DNA of 64,000 nt. Origin: a virus. A program made the translations under genes and the position numbers. The stretch spans positions 1-64,000 of IMG/VR virus record IMGVR_UViG_3300018018_000001. One strand, given 5' to 3'. Shown here piece by piece: positions 1-7,661 of this stretch (the first letter of the stretch is position 1; each line of letters begins with the position of its first letter). The notes beneath the pieces are model-generated. The model searched no databases. It saw nothing but the letters and a program-made list of their open reading frames with translations, and was not told where the DNA came from.

Positions 1-171
1 AAAGGTTTCTGCGGTTACTGCATGAGACCTAATGCCCCTAATTTAAAGGATGTTCAGATTAGAAAATTCTTTGGGCATTGTCATTCTCATTTACGATGGT
101 ATTCTTCAATGCCTATGTGTTCTGAATGTAGAAAATATCTTTTTGGGATATGGAAATATTATCATGCTTAA
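1..171 (+). CDS. C-terminal part of a small zinc-finger-like protein
   Basis: The window opens inside this frame, so the N-terminus is missing and 56 residues remain before TAA at 169-171. A CGYC pair near the start and a CSEC pair about 35 residues later, with two His between them, suggest one zinc site. The next start codon (ATG at 164) overlaps its end. No function can be named. Confidence 0.55.
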   Translation, partial: KGFCGYCMRPNAPNLKDVQIRKFFGHCHSHLRWYSSMPMCSECRKYLFGIWKYYHA

Positions 172-265
172 TTTATTGGAAAGATTTTGGGAAAAGATAG
201 TCAAATTTATTAAAGAGGCAGTGGAATACTTAGGACAAGATTTCACTGGATGGTGGGGAATGTAA
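164..265 (+). CDS. 33-residue amphipathic peptide
   Basis: The ATG lies inside the end of the previous frame and the stop overlaps the next start (TAATG), as expected for coupled phage genes. The product is one charged amphipathic helix with Trp near both ends. The ribosome site is weak, so this could be a chance frame between two real genes. Confidence 0.35.
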   Translation: MLNLLERFWEKIVKFIKEAVEYLGQDFTGWWGM

Positions 266-441
266 TGCCTCCTGAACCTGAGTATTTTAAATTCAAATCA
301 GACGAAGACATTAATAAAATGATTGAGGGCCTTAGTGTTTATCAAATGGGGATCTTTAATGTGGCTATGGAAACCTATAATGATAATCGCCATGCTCTTT
401 TTATTACCCGAAGTTTCCCCCCTGCAGAGAGAAAAGAATGA
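265..441 (+). CDS. Hypothetical 58-residue protein
   Basis: The start at 265 is chosen over an upstream in-frame ATG at 250 because it forms TAATG with the preceding stop and follows GGTGGGG. The protein is acidic then helical, with no recognised motif. It overlaps the next gene by ATGA at 438-441, so it probably belongs to one transcript with its neighbours. Confidence 0.55.
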   Translation: MPPEPEYFKFKSDEDINKMIEGLSVYQMGIFNVAMETYNDNRHALFITRSFPPAERKE

Positions 442-656
442 TTCTTTTGGATAAAATAGGTCATCTTGTTAGTGATACCTCTCTGGAGGAACTTCATGAG
501 TTTGCCAAGAAGATGGGATTGCAAAAATTTTGGTTTCAAGAAGGTAAGGGTAAGCATCCTCATTATGATATATGGGGAACCATGCGTATGAAAGCCATTA
601 AGTTGGGAGCTACCTTAGTGAGTTCCAAGGATATAATCAAGAGAGGGATAAAGTGA
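438..656 (+). CDS. DUF4031-type protein
   Basis: The 72-residue protein matches the pattern I know for DUF4031: an N-terminal strand, LEELHEFAKKMGL around residues 16-28, a WFQ motif, HYDIWG near residue 42, and a final strand with LGATLVSS near residues 57-64. The family is common in phages and actinobacteria and its biochemical role is unknown. It is shorter than usual, lacking some N-terminal residues. Overlaps its neighbours by ATGA and GTGA. Confidence 0.75.
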   Translation: MILLDKIGHLVSDTSLEELHEFAKKMGLQKFWFQEGKGKHPHYDIWGTMRMKAIKLGATLVSSKDIIKRGIK

Positions 657-835
657 ATAAATGCCCCGTAGCTGGTTATGATTGTCCTTATGCATTATCA
701 GATGAATCCCCGCTACCTTGTTTTGCTAATCCTGAACAGTGTAAGGCATGGAGAGATAAAATGGCAAGTAAAGAATTAGGGCTTAATTCTGAAGAGGGAA
801 AAGAGAAAATAACAAGAAAGGTAAGAATGGATTGA
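653..835 (+). CDS. Small cysteine-rich protein
   Basis: Starts at GTG 653, coupled to the preceding stop (GTGA). The first 30 residues carry four Cys (C4, C11, C23, C30) spaced like a compact zinc knuckle; the C-terminal half is charged and helical. Its TGA overlaps ATG 835, the remnant start of the dCMP deaminase gene. Function unknown. Confidence 0.6.
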   Translation: MNKCPVAGYDCPYALSDESPLPCFANPEQCKAWRDKMASKELGLNSEEGKEKITRKVRMD

Positions 836-864
836 TGACTGATTGGGATAAATATGCCATATAA
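835..864 (+). pseudogene. Orphaned original start of the dCMP deaminase gene
   Basis: ATG 835 overlaps the previous stop (TGATG) and encodes MTDWDKYAI then stops. Trp-Asp followed by an aromatic residue is how dCMP deaminases often begin, and the same kind of segment (YWDSHFMRVAEYY) recurs inside the downstream fusion at residues 129-140. It looks like the 5' end left behind when an HNH gene inserted here. Confidence 0.55.
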
Positions 865-1756
865 GAATTTAGAGAAAAGAAAGTTATATCATAGGGATTA
901 TTATAGAGATTACATGAGTAATCAGGGAAGAATCTATCGTGAAAAATCAAATCAAAAAAGACAAGAGGAAATTGGGGGTTATAAAAAGGACCTTCTTTTA
1001 GAATATAAATTTAGAAGGATTCAAAAGAAATATGGAATAGAGGGATTAAAGGCATTTGAACGAGATATGTTTAGTTGTTCATTATGTGGAGAGTGGGATT
1101 TTAGAGTTTTGGAAATGCATGAATTGTGTAAACCATTTAATACTTCCTCAAATTTGAGAACACTTTGTTCTAACTGTCATGCAAGGGTTACATTTGATAA
1201 TGGAGAACAAAGAGATATGATTTTTCCTGTTGAATACTGGGACTCTCATTTTATGAGGGTGGCTGAATATTATGGACGAAATTCATCTTGTTTTAGTCAA
1301 AAGTATGGTGCTGTGATTGTTAATCGGGATGAGTTTAATGTCCCTTATATTGTGAGTATAGGAAGAAATGGACCTCCTATTGGATTTCCTCATTGCAATT
1401 TGAGAAATCCAAATCAGGAAGAAATATGTAGCCGAAGACTAATGGGTTACAAAAGTGGGGAAGGGCTAGAATTTTGCCCCGCTGCTCATGCTGAGTCTAA
1501 TGCTATTACTTTTGCTGCAAGAGAGGGTAGATGTACTGATCAGTCTACTTTGTATGGAAATTTTTGTATACCATGTAAAAATTGTTCCATTGATATTATT
1601 CAAGCTGGAATAAAAGAAATAGTTATAATTGAAGATCGAGAATACCAATCTATAGGAATTAAATCAAAAGATTTACTTGATGGGGTGGGGATTAAAATAA
1701 GAATTATAGATGAAGTTAAGATAAAAGAGAATGCATACAAGATAAATGGAGAATAA
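854..1756 (+). CDS. HNH endonuclease fused to deoxycytidylate deaminase
   Basis: Residues 1-120 form a basic N-terminal region and an HNH nuclease with C75-x2-C78, H89 and C105-x2-C108-H109. Residues 128-295 form a dCMP deaminase: zinc-binding and catalytic HAE at 212-214 and PCxxC at 240-244. dCMP deaminase makes dUMP for dTMP synthesis. The HNH part carries its own ATG at 854 and replaces the original deaminase start at 835. Seen: both domains in one open frame. Inferred: a homing-nuclease insertion that now supplies the N-terminus of the enzyme; whether the deaminase remains active is unknown. Confidence 0.85.
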   Translation: MPYKNLEKRKLYHRDYYRDYMSNQGRIYREKSNQKRQEEIGGYKKDLLLEYKFRRIQKKYGIEGLKAFERDMFSCSLCGEWDFRVLEMHELCKPFNTSSNLRTLCSNCHARVTFDNGEQRDMIFPVEYWDSHFMRVAEYYGRNSSCFSQKYGAVIVNRDEFNVPYIVSIGRNGPPIGFPHCNLRNPNQEEICSRRLMGYKSGEGLEFCPAAHAESNAITFAAREGRCTDQSTLYGNFCIPCKNCSIDIIQAGIKEIVIIEDREYQSIGIKSKDLLDGVGIKIRIIDEVKIKENAYKINGE

Positions 1757-1757
1757 A

Positions 1758-2027
1758 ATGCCAATGACCGATGAAGAAATGAATGAGAAAATCAAGGCTT
1801 TGTCTGAAGTTTTACAGGCTGATGATGTTAGGCATTTGATTGTGGGAATTCATAGGGCAAATAAAATGATGTGTCTCAGGATGTTTGCCAATGATGCAGA
1901 GGTAGTCAATATGATTTTGACTATTCTCAATTACAATCAAAGAGCTTGGGATATGCTGTTTGAAAAAATGAGCCAGCTAGAGGCTATCAAAATGCATATG
2001 ATATCTAAGGAAGGAGGTAACACATGA
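1758..2027 (+). CDS. Hypothetical helical protein
   Basis: ATG 1758 is preferred over ATG 1746, which sits in the end of the previous gene, because GGAG lies at the right distance. About 89 residues, almost all helix and methionine-rich. Its overall pattern resembles the protein at 2190, so the two may be distant paralogues. Overlaps the next gene by four bases. Confidence 0.65.
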   Translation: MPMTDEEMNEKIKALSEVLQADDVRHLIVGIHRANKMMCLRMFANDAEVVNMILTILNYNQRAWDMLFEKMSQLEAIKMHMISKEGGNT

Positions 2028-2173
2028 AAGACGCTGACACTCTAATTGATTCCACTGAAGCTGAAATGATTCAGAAGCTAGTTGACATTGGTTGGAACAG
2101 AGAAGCTGCTGAAAAAGAAGTAAAGAAAAAATTGGTAAATGCCGAAGAGGAAGATAGGTATAAAGGTGATTAA
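2024..2173 (+). CDS. Small charged helical protein, UBA-like
   Basis: 49 residues starting at ATG 2024 after a strong AAGGAGG. The sequence MIQKLVDIGWNREAAEKEVK resembles a UBA/TS-N helical fold (aliphatic-x2-hydrophobic-G-[WF]-x-R-x2-A), which is a pattern-level impression only. The start overlaps the preceding stop. Confidence 0.6.
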   Translation: MKDADTLIDSTEAEMIQKLVDIGWNREAAEKEVKKKLVNAEEEDRYKGD

Positions 2174-2189
2174 ATAACTGGAGGTAAAT

Positions 2190-2555
2190 ATGGATTTTGA
2201 CGAAGCAAGAAAGAAAGTAGAAGCTTTGGGTGTAGAAATTATGAGGGCGGGATTTGGCCACTTAATGATTTGTTCCAGCTTACATAATGATAAAGAGCCA
2301 CAAGATATGTCTGAAGAAGTAAAGATTGTAATGTTTGCTTATGGGAATTCCCAAGTAGTGGCCATGCTGATTAGTGAATTGTTTAGACAAAATCCAGACA
2401 TTTATAAACAAATTAAGATTGGAATTGCCGTGGAAAATCTTAATAAATGCATCGAAGAGGCTAACCAAGAGGAAGAGGCTGGAGAACAGATTGACTTGGG
2501 ATTCAATCCTGAGGAGGGTTCCTTTCCAGAAGGTGATAAGGGGGGTAACTGTTAG
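2190..2555 (+). CDS. Hypothetical helical protein
   Basis: 121 residues after GGAGG. Helical N-terminal two thirds, then an acidic Glu-rich tail from about residue 90. The GHLMI..H and FAYGNSQVV segments parallel VRHLIVGIH and FANDAEVV in the protein at 1758, suggesting duplication. No enzyme motif seen. Confidence 0.65.
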   Translation: MDFDEARKKVEALGVEIMRAGFGHLMICSSLHNDKEPQDMSEEVKIVMFAYGNSQVVAMLISELFRQNPDIYKQIKIGIAVENLNKCIEEANQEEEAGEQIDLGFNPEEGSFPEGDKGGNC

Positions 2556-2731
2556 TGGATGATAATAGTTTTAAACTTTTGATGTTTTTACTCTATCCAT
2601 TATTTATTCTTGGAATGGTCTATTTCTTCTTGAGTCTTCTTTGTGTAATATTAAAGTCTCTTGCTTCTTCTATAAAGAATAAAGAGGTTGAGAAGAAATA
2701 TGAACCTTTTGAACCTAAGTGGAGGAATTAA
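2555..2731 (+). CDS. Small membrane protein
   Basis: GTG start at 2555 overlaps the preceding TAG. Of 58 residues, about 10-36 form one long, very hydrophobic segment, followed by a basic then acidic cytoplasmic-type tail rich in Lys and Glu. Likely a single-pass inner-membrane protein of unknown role. Confidence 0.6.
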   Translation: MDDNSFKLLMFLLYPLFILGMVYFFLSLLCVILKSLASSIKNKEVEKKYEPFEPKWRN

Positions 2732-2935
2732 ATGTCTTGCGGAAAGATGTGTCATGATCCTGGATGCTATGATGACACAGAGCATTACTGTCATGATAAT
2801 GATTGCAATCCCGAAAGAAAGATTTTATGGAATATTAAGAATTTCTTTATAGACGTAGTAAGGGGGGAGAGGGGTCTTACCCATGAAGAATGTAAGGGTG
2901 TACTAACAGAAATAAGTAAATATGTCAAGGATTAA
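2732..2935 (+). CDS. Cys/His-rich small protein
   Basis: 67 residues; the first 27 hold six Cys and several His (CGKMCHDPGC, then CHDNDC), consistent with one or two zinc sites. The C-terminal part is helical. Directly follows the upstream stop, with GGAGG in the end of the preceding gene. Confidence 0.6.
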   Translation: MSCGKMCHDPGCYDDTEHYCHDNDCNPERKILWNIKNFFIDVVRGERGLTHEECKGVLTEISKYVKD

Positions 2936-2937
2936 AC

Positions 2938-3189
2938 ATGATTTTGAATTTGAATAGAAGGCAAATCCGAAGACAGATCCAAGCCCTGAGTCTGGCAATT
3001 GACTACCAAGAAACCACTATTGATTCCTGGAGAAATGGACTTAGGATGTGGCATGGAAAGATAGAGAGTTGTTTTTCAAATGATCCAGAGGCCAGGAAGG
3101 ATATAGCCAAGTGGTGGTGTGATATTAAGGCTTTCAAGAGATTAAGGGAAACTCTTAAAGAAAAAATAATGAAAAAGGAGAAAACATGA
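2938..3189 (+). CDS. Hypothetical coiled-coil protein
   Basis: 83 basic, helical residues with a Trp-rich centre and a Lys-rich end. Two bases separate it from the gene before and it overlaps the next by ATGA. No recognised family. Confidence 0.6.
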   Translation: MILNLNRRQIRRQIQALSLAIDYQETTIDSWRNGLRMWHGKIESCFSNDPEARKDIAKWWCDIKAFKRLRETLKEKIMKKEKT

Positions 3190-3434
3190 ATTGTCCAGGT
3201 TGCGGAAAGGAAGTCAAATATTCTCATTCATGGAAAACATTGGTGGGATATATTTCAGTAGAAGGGCATAACCATGATGATAATTGTCTGATAAGGGAAT
3301 ACTATTGTAAAGACTGCAGATTACTCTGGAATGAATCCTTACGTAGGAAATGTTCAGTTCCGGGTTGCAAGTGGGTGGGAAAAGAGGAATGCTTTTGTCA
3401 TAAAGGAAAGAAAGTAGATAGGTGGACTGATTAA
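3186..3434 (+). CDS. Zinc-ribbon protein
   Basis: 82 residues with CPGC at 3-6, CKDC near 41, then CSVPGC and CFCH towards the end: enough ligands for two zinc sites. Such small ribbons are frequent in large phage genomes and often bind nucleic acid or protein partners, but no specific role can be assigned. Confidence 0.65.
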   Translation: MNCPGCGKEVKYSHSWKTLVGYISVEGHNHDDNCLIREYYCKDCRLLWNESLRRKCSVPGCKWVGKEECFCHKGKKVDRWTD

Positions 3435-3435
3435 A

Positions 3436-3642
3436 ATGATTTACAAATGGCATGTCATTGACTTGGAAAAAGAAACATCTTTCATCATATCTACTGATGT
3501 ATTTGGTAGGATTTTAGGTAGTCCTGAGAAAAGTGTGCATGATGAGTTTATAAATTATCCTGATCGATATGAAGTAATGCTTCTAAAGAGAGGAGAGTTC
3601 AATGGCAAGAAGACCCAAGAAAGGAAGATTCATATAAGATAG
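3436..3642 (+). CDS. Small protein resembling microvirus ORF5
   Basis: 68 residues. The layout, an opening strand (IYKWHVID), then FGR, then YPDRYEVMLLKRGEFN near the end, resembles the small nonstructural ORF5 protein of gokushoviruses, whose role is unsettled. The match is by eye and could be chance. Followed after one base by an HNH gene. Confidence 0.5.
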   Translation: MIYKWHVIDLEKETSFIISTDVFGRILGSPEKSVHDEFINYPDRYEVMLLKRGEFNGKKTQERKIHIR

Positions 3643-3643
3643 T

Positions 3644-4339
3644 ATGATTTGTAATTATGGTTGCGGAAAAGAAGCAGTATATCAATTTAAGAATGATAAA
3701 TGGTGTTGTTCTATAACTTATAAATCTTGTCCAGAAGTTAGAAAGAAAAATGGTTTTTCTCAGAAAGGTAAAAAGAAATTTAAAAAAATACCAAGATTAA
3801 AACCCAATTTTTGTGATTATGGTTGTAATCAAGAAGCGAAATTTAAACTTAAAAATAATAAGTGGTGCTGTAATAAAAATTGGGCATCTTGTCCTGAGAT
3901 TAGAAGAAAAAATAGTGAATCTAATAAAGGAAGAATAAGTCCAACTTTTGGTAAAAAGAATCCACCCCTCTCTGAAAGAAATATAAAAGGTAAGTGGAGT
4001 AAAGGAATACCTAAGTCAGAGGATTCAAAAAGAAAAAATAGTGAATCTCATAAAGGTGAAAAACACCCAAATTGGATAGATGGACGTAGTTATGAACATT
4101 ATCCTCCTGAATTTAATAATCAATTTAAGCTTCAAATTAGGGAAAGGGATCATTATACTTGTCAACTTTGTTTTAAATACGGTAATAATGTCCACCATAT
4201 AGATTATAAAAGAAAGCATTGTGTTTCTGATAATGCAATTACATTATGTAAAAGTCACAATTCTAAAGTGAATAAAAATAGAGAGTGGTGGGAAATTTAC
4301 TTCAAATTGTATCTTTTATTGAAAAATAAAGGAGATTAA
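3644..4339 (+). CDS. HNH homing endonuclease with NUMOD3-type repeats
   Basis: Two N-terminal copies of a YGCG-x8-KFKN-like-WCC...SCPE zinc module (residues 4-30 and about 58-85) are followed by NUMOD3-like DNA-binding repeats (SHKGEKHPNW) and a C-terminal HNH core, CQLC...VHHIDYKRK...LCKSHN. Freestanding homing nucleases of this kind cut cognate phage genomes and spread their own gene. The second zinc pair has His in place of the last Cys. It ends in GGAGATTAAAATG, so its last codons hold the ribosome site of the next gene. Confidence 0.9.
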   Translation: MICNYGCGKEAVYQFKNDKWCCSITYKSCPEVRKKNGFSQKGKKKFKKIPRLKPNFCDYGCNQEAKFKLKNNKWCCNKNWASCPEIRRKNSESNKGRISPTFGKKNPPLSERNIKGKWSKGIPKSEDSKRKNSESHKGEKHPNWIDGRSYEHYPPEFNNQFKLQIRERDHYTCQLCFKYGNNVHHIDYKRKHCVSDNAITLCKSHNSKVNKNREWWEIYFKLYLLLKNKGD

Positions 4340-4340
4340 A

Positions 4341-4523
4341 ATGTCTAAAAAAGTTAAACAAAAAAGTTGGGTAGTTAAGATTAAACGTGTTGTTGAAGAG
4401 GAACTTATCTGTGAGCCTTGCACTGAGGAAGAAGCTGAGAATGAACCTCTAAAATTCGCCGTGGACAGGCGTGAATTAGAAACTACTGATTATTCAGTAT
4501 TGAAGGTGGAACCAAATGATTAG
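4341..4523 (+). CDS. Hypothetical acidic protein
   Basis: 60 residues: basic N-terminus, then an acidic centre with one CEPC pair. Ribosome site GGAG lies in the end of the endonuclease gene. No recognised motif. Confidence 0.55.
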   Translation: MSKKVKQKSWVVKIKRVVEEELICEPCTEEEAENEPLKFAVDRRELETTDYSVLKVEPND

Positions 4524-4532
4524 GGGGATATT

Positions 4533-4823
4533 ATGTCAGAAGAAAGAATAGCTTGTAAATATTGCATTATGGATAAAGGATTAAAGGGAAGTGAATTAGA
4601 ATCTTTACCTCAAACTGATGAGGAATTTTCTAATCATATCGAAAAAGAACATCATATTCCTGTTAGAAGGGATAATGAAACAGATGAACAATGCTTAGAA
4701 AGATTTCAGAGAGAGAACCCTGAAGCTGGTGGACCAAACTGTAAGTGTCCAAATTGCTGTCATGAAAGAGATCGTAAATTGGTTGGTGATGCTTTAAAAA
4801 ATATTTTAATGAAAGGAATATAA
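4533..4823 (+). CDS. Zinc-binding protein
   Basis: 96 residues with CKYC at 8-11, a paired-His segment (HIEKEHH) near 35-41 that gives a C2H2-like first site, and CKCPNCC near residue 71. Helical elsewhere. Unknown role, possibly DNA binding. Confidence 0.6.
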   Translation: MSEERIACKYCIMDKGLKGSELESLPQTDEEFSNHIEKEHHIPVRRDNETDEQCLERFQRENPEAGGPNCKCPNCCHERDRKLVGDALKNILMKGI

Positions 4824-4840
4824 GAAGTTAAGGGAACCAA

Positions 4841-5176
4841 ATGATTGACATAATTTCATTACTGTTTTTGGTTTGGATTCATTTTATTTCTGACTTCATT
4901 CTGCAGAGTGATAAAGTGGCTAAGAAGAAGAGCAAGGAATTTAACTGGCTTGCTTATCACTCTTTTGTTTACGCATTACCTTTTTTGCTTGTGGGCCCCT
5001 CTTACTCTTTGATAAATGGACTTCTTCATTTTTTTGTGGATGGAGTCACTTCAAGAATAAATAGTGAACTCTACAGTAAGGGTAAGATCCATTGGTTCTT
5101 TGTGGGAATTGGATTCGATCAGGCGATACATATTACCATGCTTGTATTGACCTTCATTCTAATTTATGGGAAGTAA
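4841..5176 (+). CDS. DUF3307-family membrane protein
   Basis: 111 residues with about three membrane segments. It carries the DUF3307 signatures HFISDFILQ (residues 14-22) followed by a Lys-rich loop, YHSFVYALP, then LHFFVDGVTSR. DUF3307 proteins occur in bacteria and large phages without an assigned activity. The conserved His and Asp face the same side of adjacent helices in the family. Confidence 0.8.
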   Translation: MIDIISLLFLVWIHFISDFILQSDKVAKKKSKEFNWLAYHSFVYALPFLLVGPSYSLINGLLHFFVDGVTSRINSELYSKGKIHWFFVGIGFDQAIHITMLVLTFILIYGK

Positions 5177-5178
5177 AT

Positions 5179-5481
5179 ATGAAAACTGAAAAGGAAATTA
5201 TGTGGCATTATGTTGAGAAAAAGGATTTGGGAAAGAGGAAGGCAAATACCGCTTGCGGGATCTCTATTTGGAGTTCTGGATTGTCAACCTGTAATCCCAA
5301 ATGGGTTGAGTGTAAGAATTGTTTGAGAGTTATTGAGGCAAAGAAAAAGAAAATAACCAGGAGATTGGCTAAAGTATCTAAATGGAAAGCTCTATTACCT
5401 GATGGTGGTTTTTCTAAAATATCTAAAGGGTTAGAAGATTTGGCCAAGAAAATTGATAAAGCGATAAATGGGAGGTGGTAA
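5179..5481 (+). CDS. Hypothetical protein with a zinc-knuckle-like Cys pair
   Basis: ATG 5179 is chosen because it follows the upstream stop by two bases; the in-frame ATG at 5092 would lie inside the membrane-protein gene. 100 residues. A C-x2-C pair (CKNC) near residue 54 follows two further Cys (C30 and C41); the C-terminus is a basic helix. Overlaps the next gene by TAATG. Confidence 0.6.
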   Translation: MKTEKEIMWHYVEKKDLGKRKANTACGISIWSSGLSTCNPKWVECKNCLRVIEAKKKKITRRLAKVSKWKALLPDGGFSKISKGLEDLAKKIDKAINGRW

Positions 5482-5711
5482 TGAAAAGAGAAGATGGTGG
5501 TATGACGTTTTATCCAGGTGAGTCTCCCTGGATTGAGCCCCCTGCTGGTAAAGAGAAGAAGGGAATGAAAGAGAGATTGAGATTCAAAATTATTTCCAGA
5601 GGGGGAGAAATAGCTGCTTTTCTGAATCAGAGTGACAGGGATCTTTGTTTAGGTCATTTTCAGGAAGTATATGACGATTGCCAGTTTGAAGCCAAGGATG
5701 AAAAAAAATGA
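5481..5711 (+). CDS. Hypothetical protein
   Basis: 76 residues. ATG 5481 (TAATG overlap, GGAGG just upstream) is preferred over GTG 5475. Charged and mixed, without a recognised motif. Overlaps the next start by ATGA. Confidence 0.55.
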   Translation: MKREDGGMTFYPGESPWIEPPAGKEKKGMKERLRFKIISRGGEIAAFLNQSDRDLCLGHFQEVYDDCQFEAKDEKK

Positions 5712-5929
5712 AAAAGGAATCCAATGGAATTAGCTTCTTAGCTAAAGTGATTATAGGGGCAGCGGCTATGTTCATTGTTGCCTATTTCTTGGCCATAGTC
5801 CTGTTTTCCATTGTGGTTGTGAGTAAGGCTAAGGACATAGACGAGCATGGGGGAGTAAAGGCCCTGATTGAGCGCATATGGGAAGGAAAGAAGGATGCCC
5901 AGACAGGTAAAGGCCCTGGAAACAAATAA
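5708..5929 (+). CDS. Single-pass membrane protein
   Basis: 73 residues with one strong hydrophobic helix at about 12-37, a short N-terminal tail and a charged C-terminal tail. Could be holin-like, but no lysis gene is adjacent, so the role is open. Confidence 0.6.
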   Translation: MKKESNGISFLAKVIIGAAAMFIVAYFLAIVLFSIVVVSKAKDIDEHGGVKALIERIWEGKKDAQTGKGPGNK

Positions 5930-6050
5930 GCCCTGGAAGCTTAAAATAGGCCGAAAGACATTTAATATAAGATTCCTTGGGGATATTTGTGTGGCTATCC
6001 ACTATCGGGATGAGATTTACAAGAAAAGACAGGAGAAAGAGAAAAAATAA
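5895..6050 (+). CDS. Small basic protein
   Basis: ATG 5895 follows GGAAAGAAGG and begins inside the end of the previous gene in another frame. 51 residues, strongly basic, with a beta-rich middle and a Lys/Glu C-terminal helix. The overlap of 35 bases is unusual here and lowers confidence. Confidence 0.45.
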   Translation: MPRQVKALETNKPWKLKIGRKTFNIRFLGDICVAIHYRDEIYKKRQEKEKK

Positions 6051-6413
6051 ATGAAAATCCTAAAACAATCTGAATTATTAAAGACCATAGCCGAAGATTA
6101 TAGAAAAGCATATTTCTATGATGGTAATTTTGAAAAGTGTTATTTTGGAAAGGCTGGGGACCATCAAATTCATTATAATCTCTTGTTAAATGCCAAGAGT
6201 ATCCAGGAAGTCAATGAAATTATTGGTAATGCTTCTTGGACTAATCTTATTTGTTCTGAGTGCGGGGTTGATTCCACTATCGTTTTGGCATTTGAAACTT
6301 CAGATTATGATGATTTATACTTATGCCCTTCATGCCTGGAGAAGGCAAATTTACTTTATTTAAGTTCTCTTTATCAGGATGAAGTATCTAGGGCAAAAGG
6401 AGAAAAAGTTTAG
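6051..6413 (+). CDS. Zinc-ribbon-containing protein
   Basis: 120 residues: helical first half, then CSEC near residue 70 and CPSC near residue 94, a typical zinc ribbon spacing. Last gene of the first accessory block; a non-coding gap follows. Confidence 0.6.
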   Translation: MKILKQSELLKTIAEDYRKAYFYDGNFEKCYFGKAGDHQIHYNLLLNAKSIQEVNEIIGNASWTNLICSECGVDSTIVLAFETSDYDDLYLCPSCLEKANLLYLSSLYQDEVSRAKGEKV

Positions 6414-6641
6414 TCCTACTCCTATTTTGGTGCTACTTTTTAAACTTTCTCTTTTTCATATTCCTTAATAATATTCTATTCTTATATCACTTTCCCTACT
6501 GTTGCAAAAACGCTGCGGGTTGCTAACTTCCTTAATGATTCTATAAGCTTTCCAACGAAACAGCCTGGTCAATGATCGAAAAGGGTATTACTATATATGG
6601 ACGGTGAAAAATCATGAAAAAATAGATTAAGGAGGTTTAAT
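6414..6641 (+). promoter_or_regulatory. Non-coding gap before the first tagged-gene cluster
   Basis: The longest gene-free stretch in the window. It is AT-rich, has stops in all + frames and contains GTTGCAAAAA at 6501-6510, a 10-mer that recurs at 9811-9820 before another gene start. A TATATATGG at 6592-6600 could be a -10 element, but no good -35 sits 17 bases upstream. It ends with AAGGAGG for the gene at 6642. A regulatory role is inferred from position only. Confidence 0.3.
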
Positions 6642-7073
6642 ATGAGTAAGGCTAAGAAATTAATCAATTTTGTGGAACAAGATAAAATTAAAGAGGCAGA
6701 GGAAAAAGTCATAGTTATGGTTAATGATAAGAGGGGTAATGAGATGAAGGCCGAAGTAGTTAATCCTCATGACCTATTTAATGATGATATGGGAGGAGAG
6801 CCCTTCTGGAAACATATCTACCTCCTTCAAATGCAAGGTGGTAATTTTGTAATTAATTCTGATAATTCCCAGGAAGCTATTGATGAGTTTATTGACTATT
6901 GTGAGGATAATGCTCCTGGACTTATTTTGTCTGATGAGGAAGAAGAGGAAGCCCAGGAGGATGGTAGCCTTGATGATTATGTCCAGGGCGGTAATTCTGG
7001 TAGATACTTGAATGAACCAATTATGAGGGAACAAATGAGAGAAATCAATTTTGGTGATATTAAGAGGGCATAA
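6642..7073 (+). CDS. Tagged protein: predicted head cargo, acidic
   Basis: N-terminal tag MSKAKKLINFVEQ, with a predicted prohead-protease cut after Glu12 (FVE|Q). The remaining ~130 residues are acidic with a Glu run near residue 98 and no recognised domain. First member of the tagged cluster; the opening bases are almost identical to those of the tagged gene at 22839, suggesting the tag was copied as DNA. Confidence 0.8.
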   Translation: MSKAKKLINFVEQDKIKEAEEKVIVMVNDKRGNEMKAEVVNPHDLFNDDMGGEPFWKHIYLLQMQGGNFVINSDNSQEAIDEFIDYCEDNAPGLILSDEEEEEAQEDGSLDDYVQGGNSGRYLNEPIMREQMREINFGDIKRA

Positions 7074-7101
7074 ATGTCAATCTGTTGCAACGGAGGTATA
7101 G

Positions 7102-7308
7102 ATGGATAAAGCAAATAAGCTTATAGAGGTAGTGGAAAAGTCAATGCCCGATCTTCCAGGTGGAGTAGAGGTAGATGAATACTTAGCAGATTTCCTATCA
7201 GAAGTTCTTGGTATTGATGTTGAAACTATTAAGAAGAGATTATCCAATGCGAATATTTATTCCCTGAAATCCTTTGTTGATGGGGTAAATGGAAAGAAGA
7301 GTTTATAA
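7102..7308 (+). CDS. Tagged protein: small helical cargo
   Basis: 68 residues starting with tag MDKANKLIEVVEK (cut predicted VVE|K). The rest is a short helical domain. Directly upstream of its ribosome site is the palindrome GTTGCAAC (7084-7091). Stop overlaps the next start (TAATG). Confidence 0.75.
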   Translation: MDKANKLIEVVEKSMPDLPGGVEVDEYLADFLSEVLGIDVETIKKRLSNANIYSLKSFVDGVNGKKSL

Positions 7309-7625
7309 TGGATAGAGCAGAAAAATTTATTAAGGCTATAGGAGAGGGTTCAAAGTTAATGGCCAAGTCAGGTCCCATTACAATTATTGGTGGTAGACCT
7401 GATACCCGTTTTGGTAAACCTCATGAATTGATTATTAAAAGTCTTCATGACGGAGAAGCTGAATGCTCCGCAGGGGATTGGTCTTATAGGTATACTGGAG
7501 AAGTAACCAAGGAAACAATTGAGGCAGAATTTCAAAAGCATTTAGGAAAACTAGGAGAGAGTATAGATAAGGCAAAGAAATTGTTACAGGAATTGGAACA
7601 GATGGATTTATATGAATCATTTTAA
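7308..7625 (+). CDS. Tagged protein with a second tag-like segment near its C-terminus
   Basis: 105 residues. The N-terminal tag MDRAEKFIKAIGEG is slightly off consensus (IGE in place of LxE). Residues 85-98, SIDKAKKLLQELEQ, reproduce the tag inside the protein, so this could be an old fusion of two tagged genes or a protein with targeting segments at both ends. The middle is beta-rich with two Cys-free glycine turns and no known domain. Confidence 0.75.
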   Translation: MDRAEKFIKAIGEGSKLMAKSGPITIIGGRPDTRFGKPHELIIKSLHDGEAECSAGDWSYRYTGEVTKETIEAEFQKHLGKLGESIDKAKKLLQELEQMDLYESF

Positions 7626-7661
7626 TTAGGAGAAGCTGCTTAAGGCTGAAGGTTTGTTATA

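Noticed and set aside
854-1756. Intein or group I intron in the dCMP deaminase
   Set aside because: No splice-junction residues (Cys/Ser start, His-Asn end) and no intron core could be seen; the HNH has its own start and reads directly into the deaminase.
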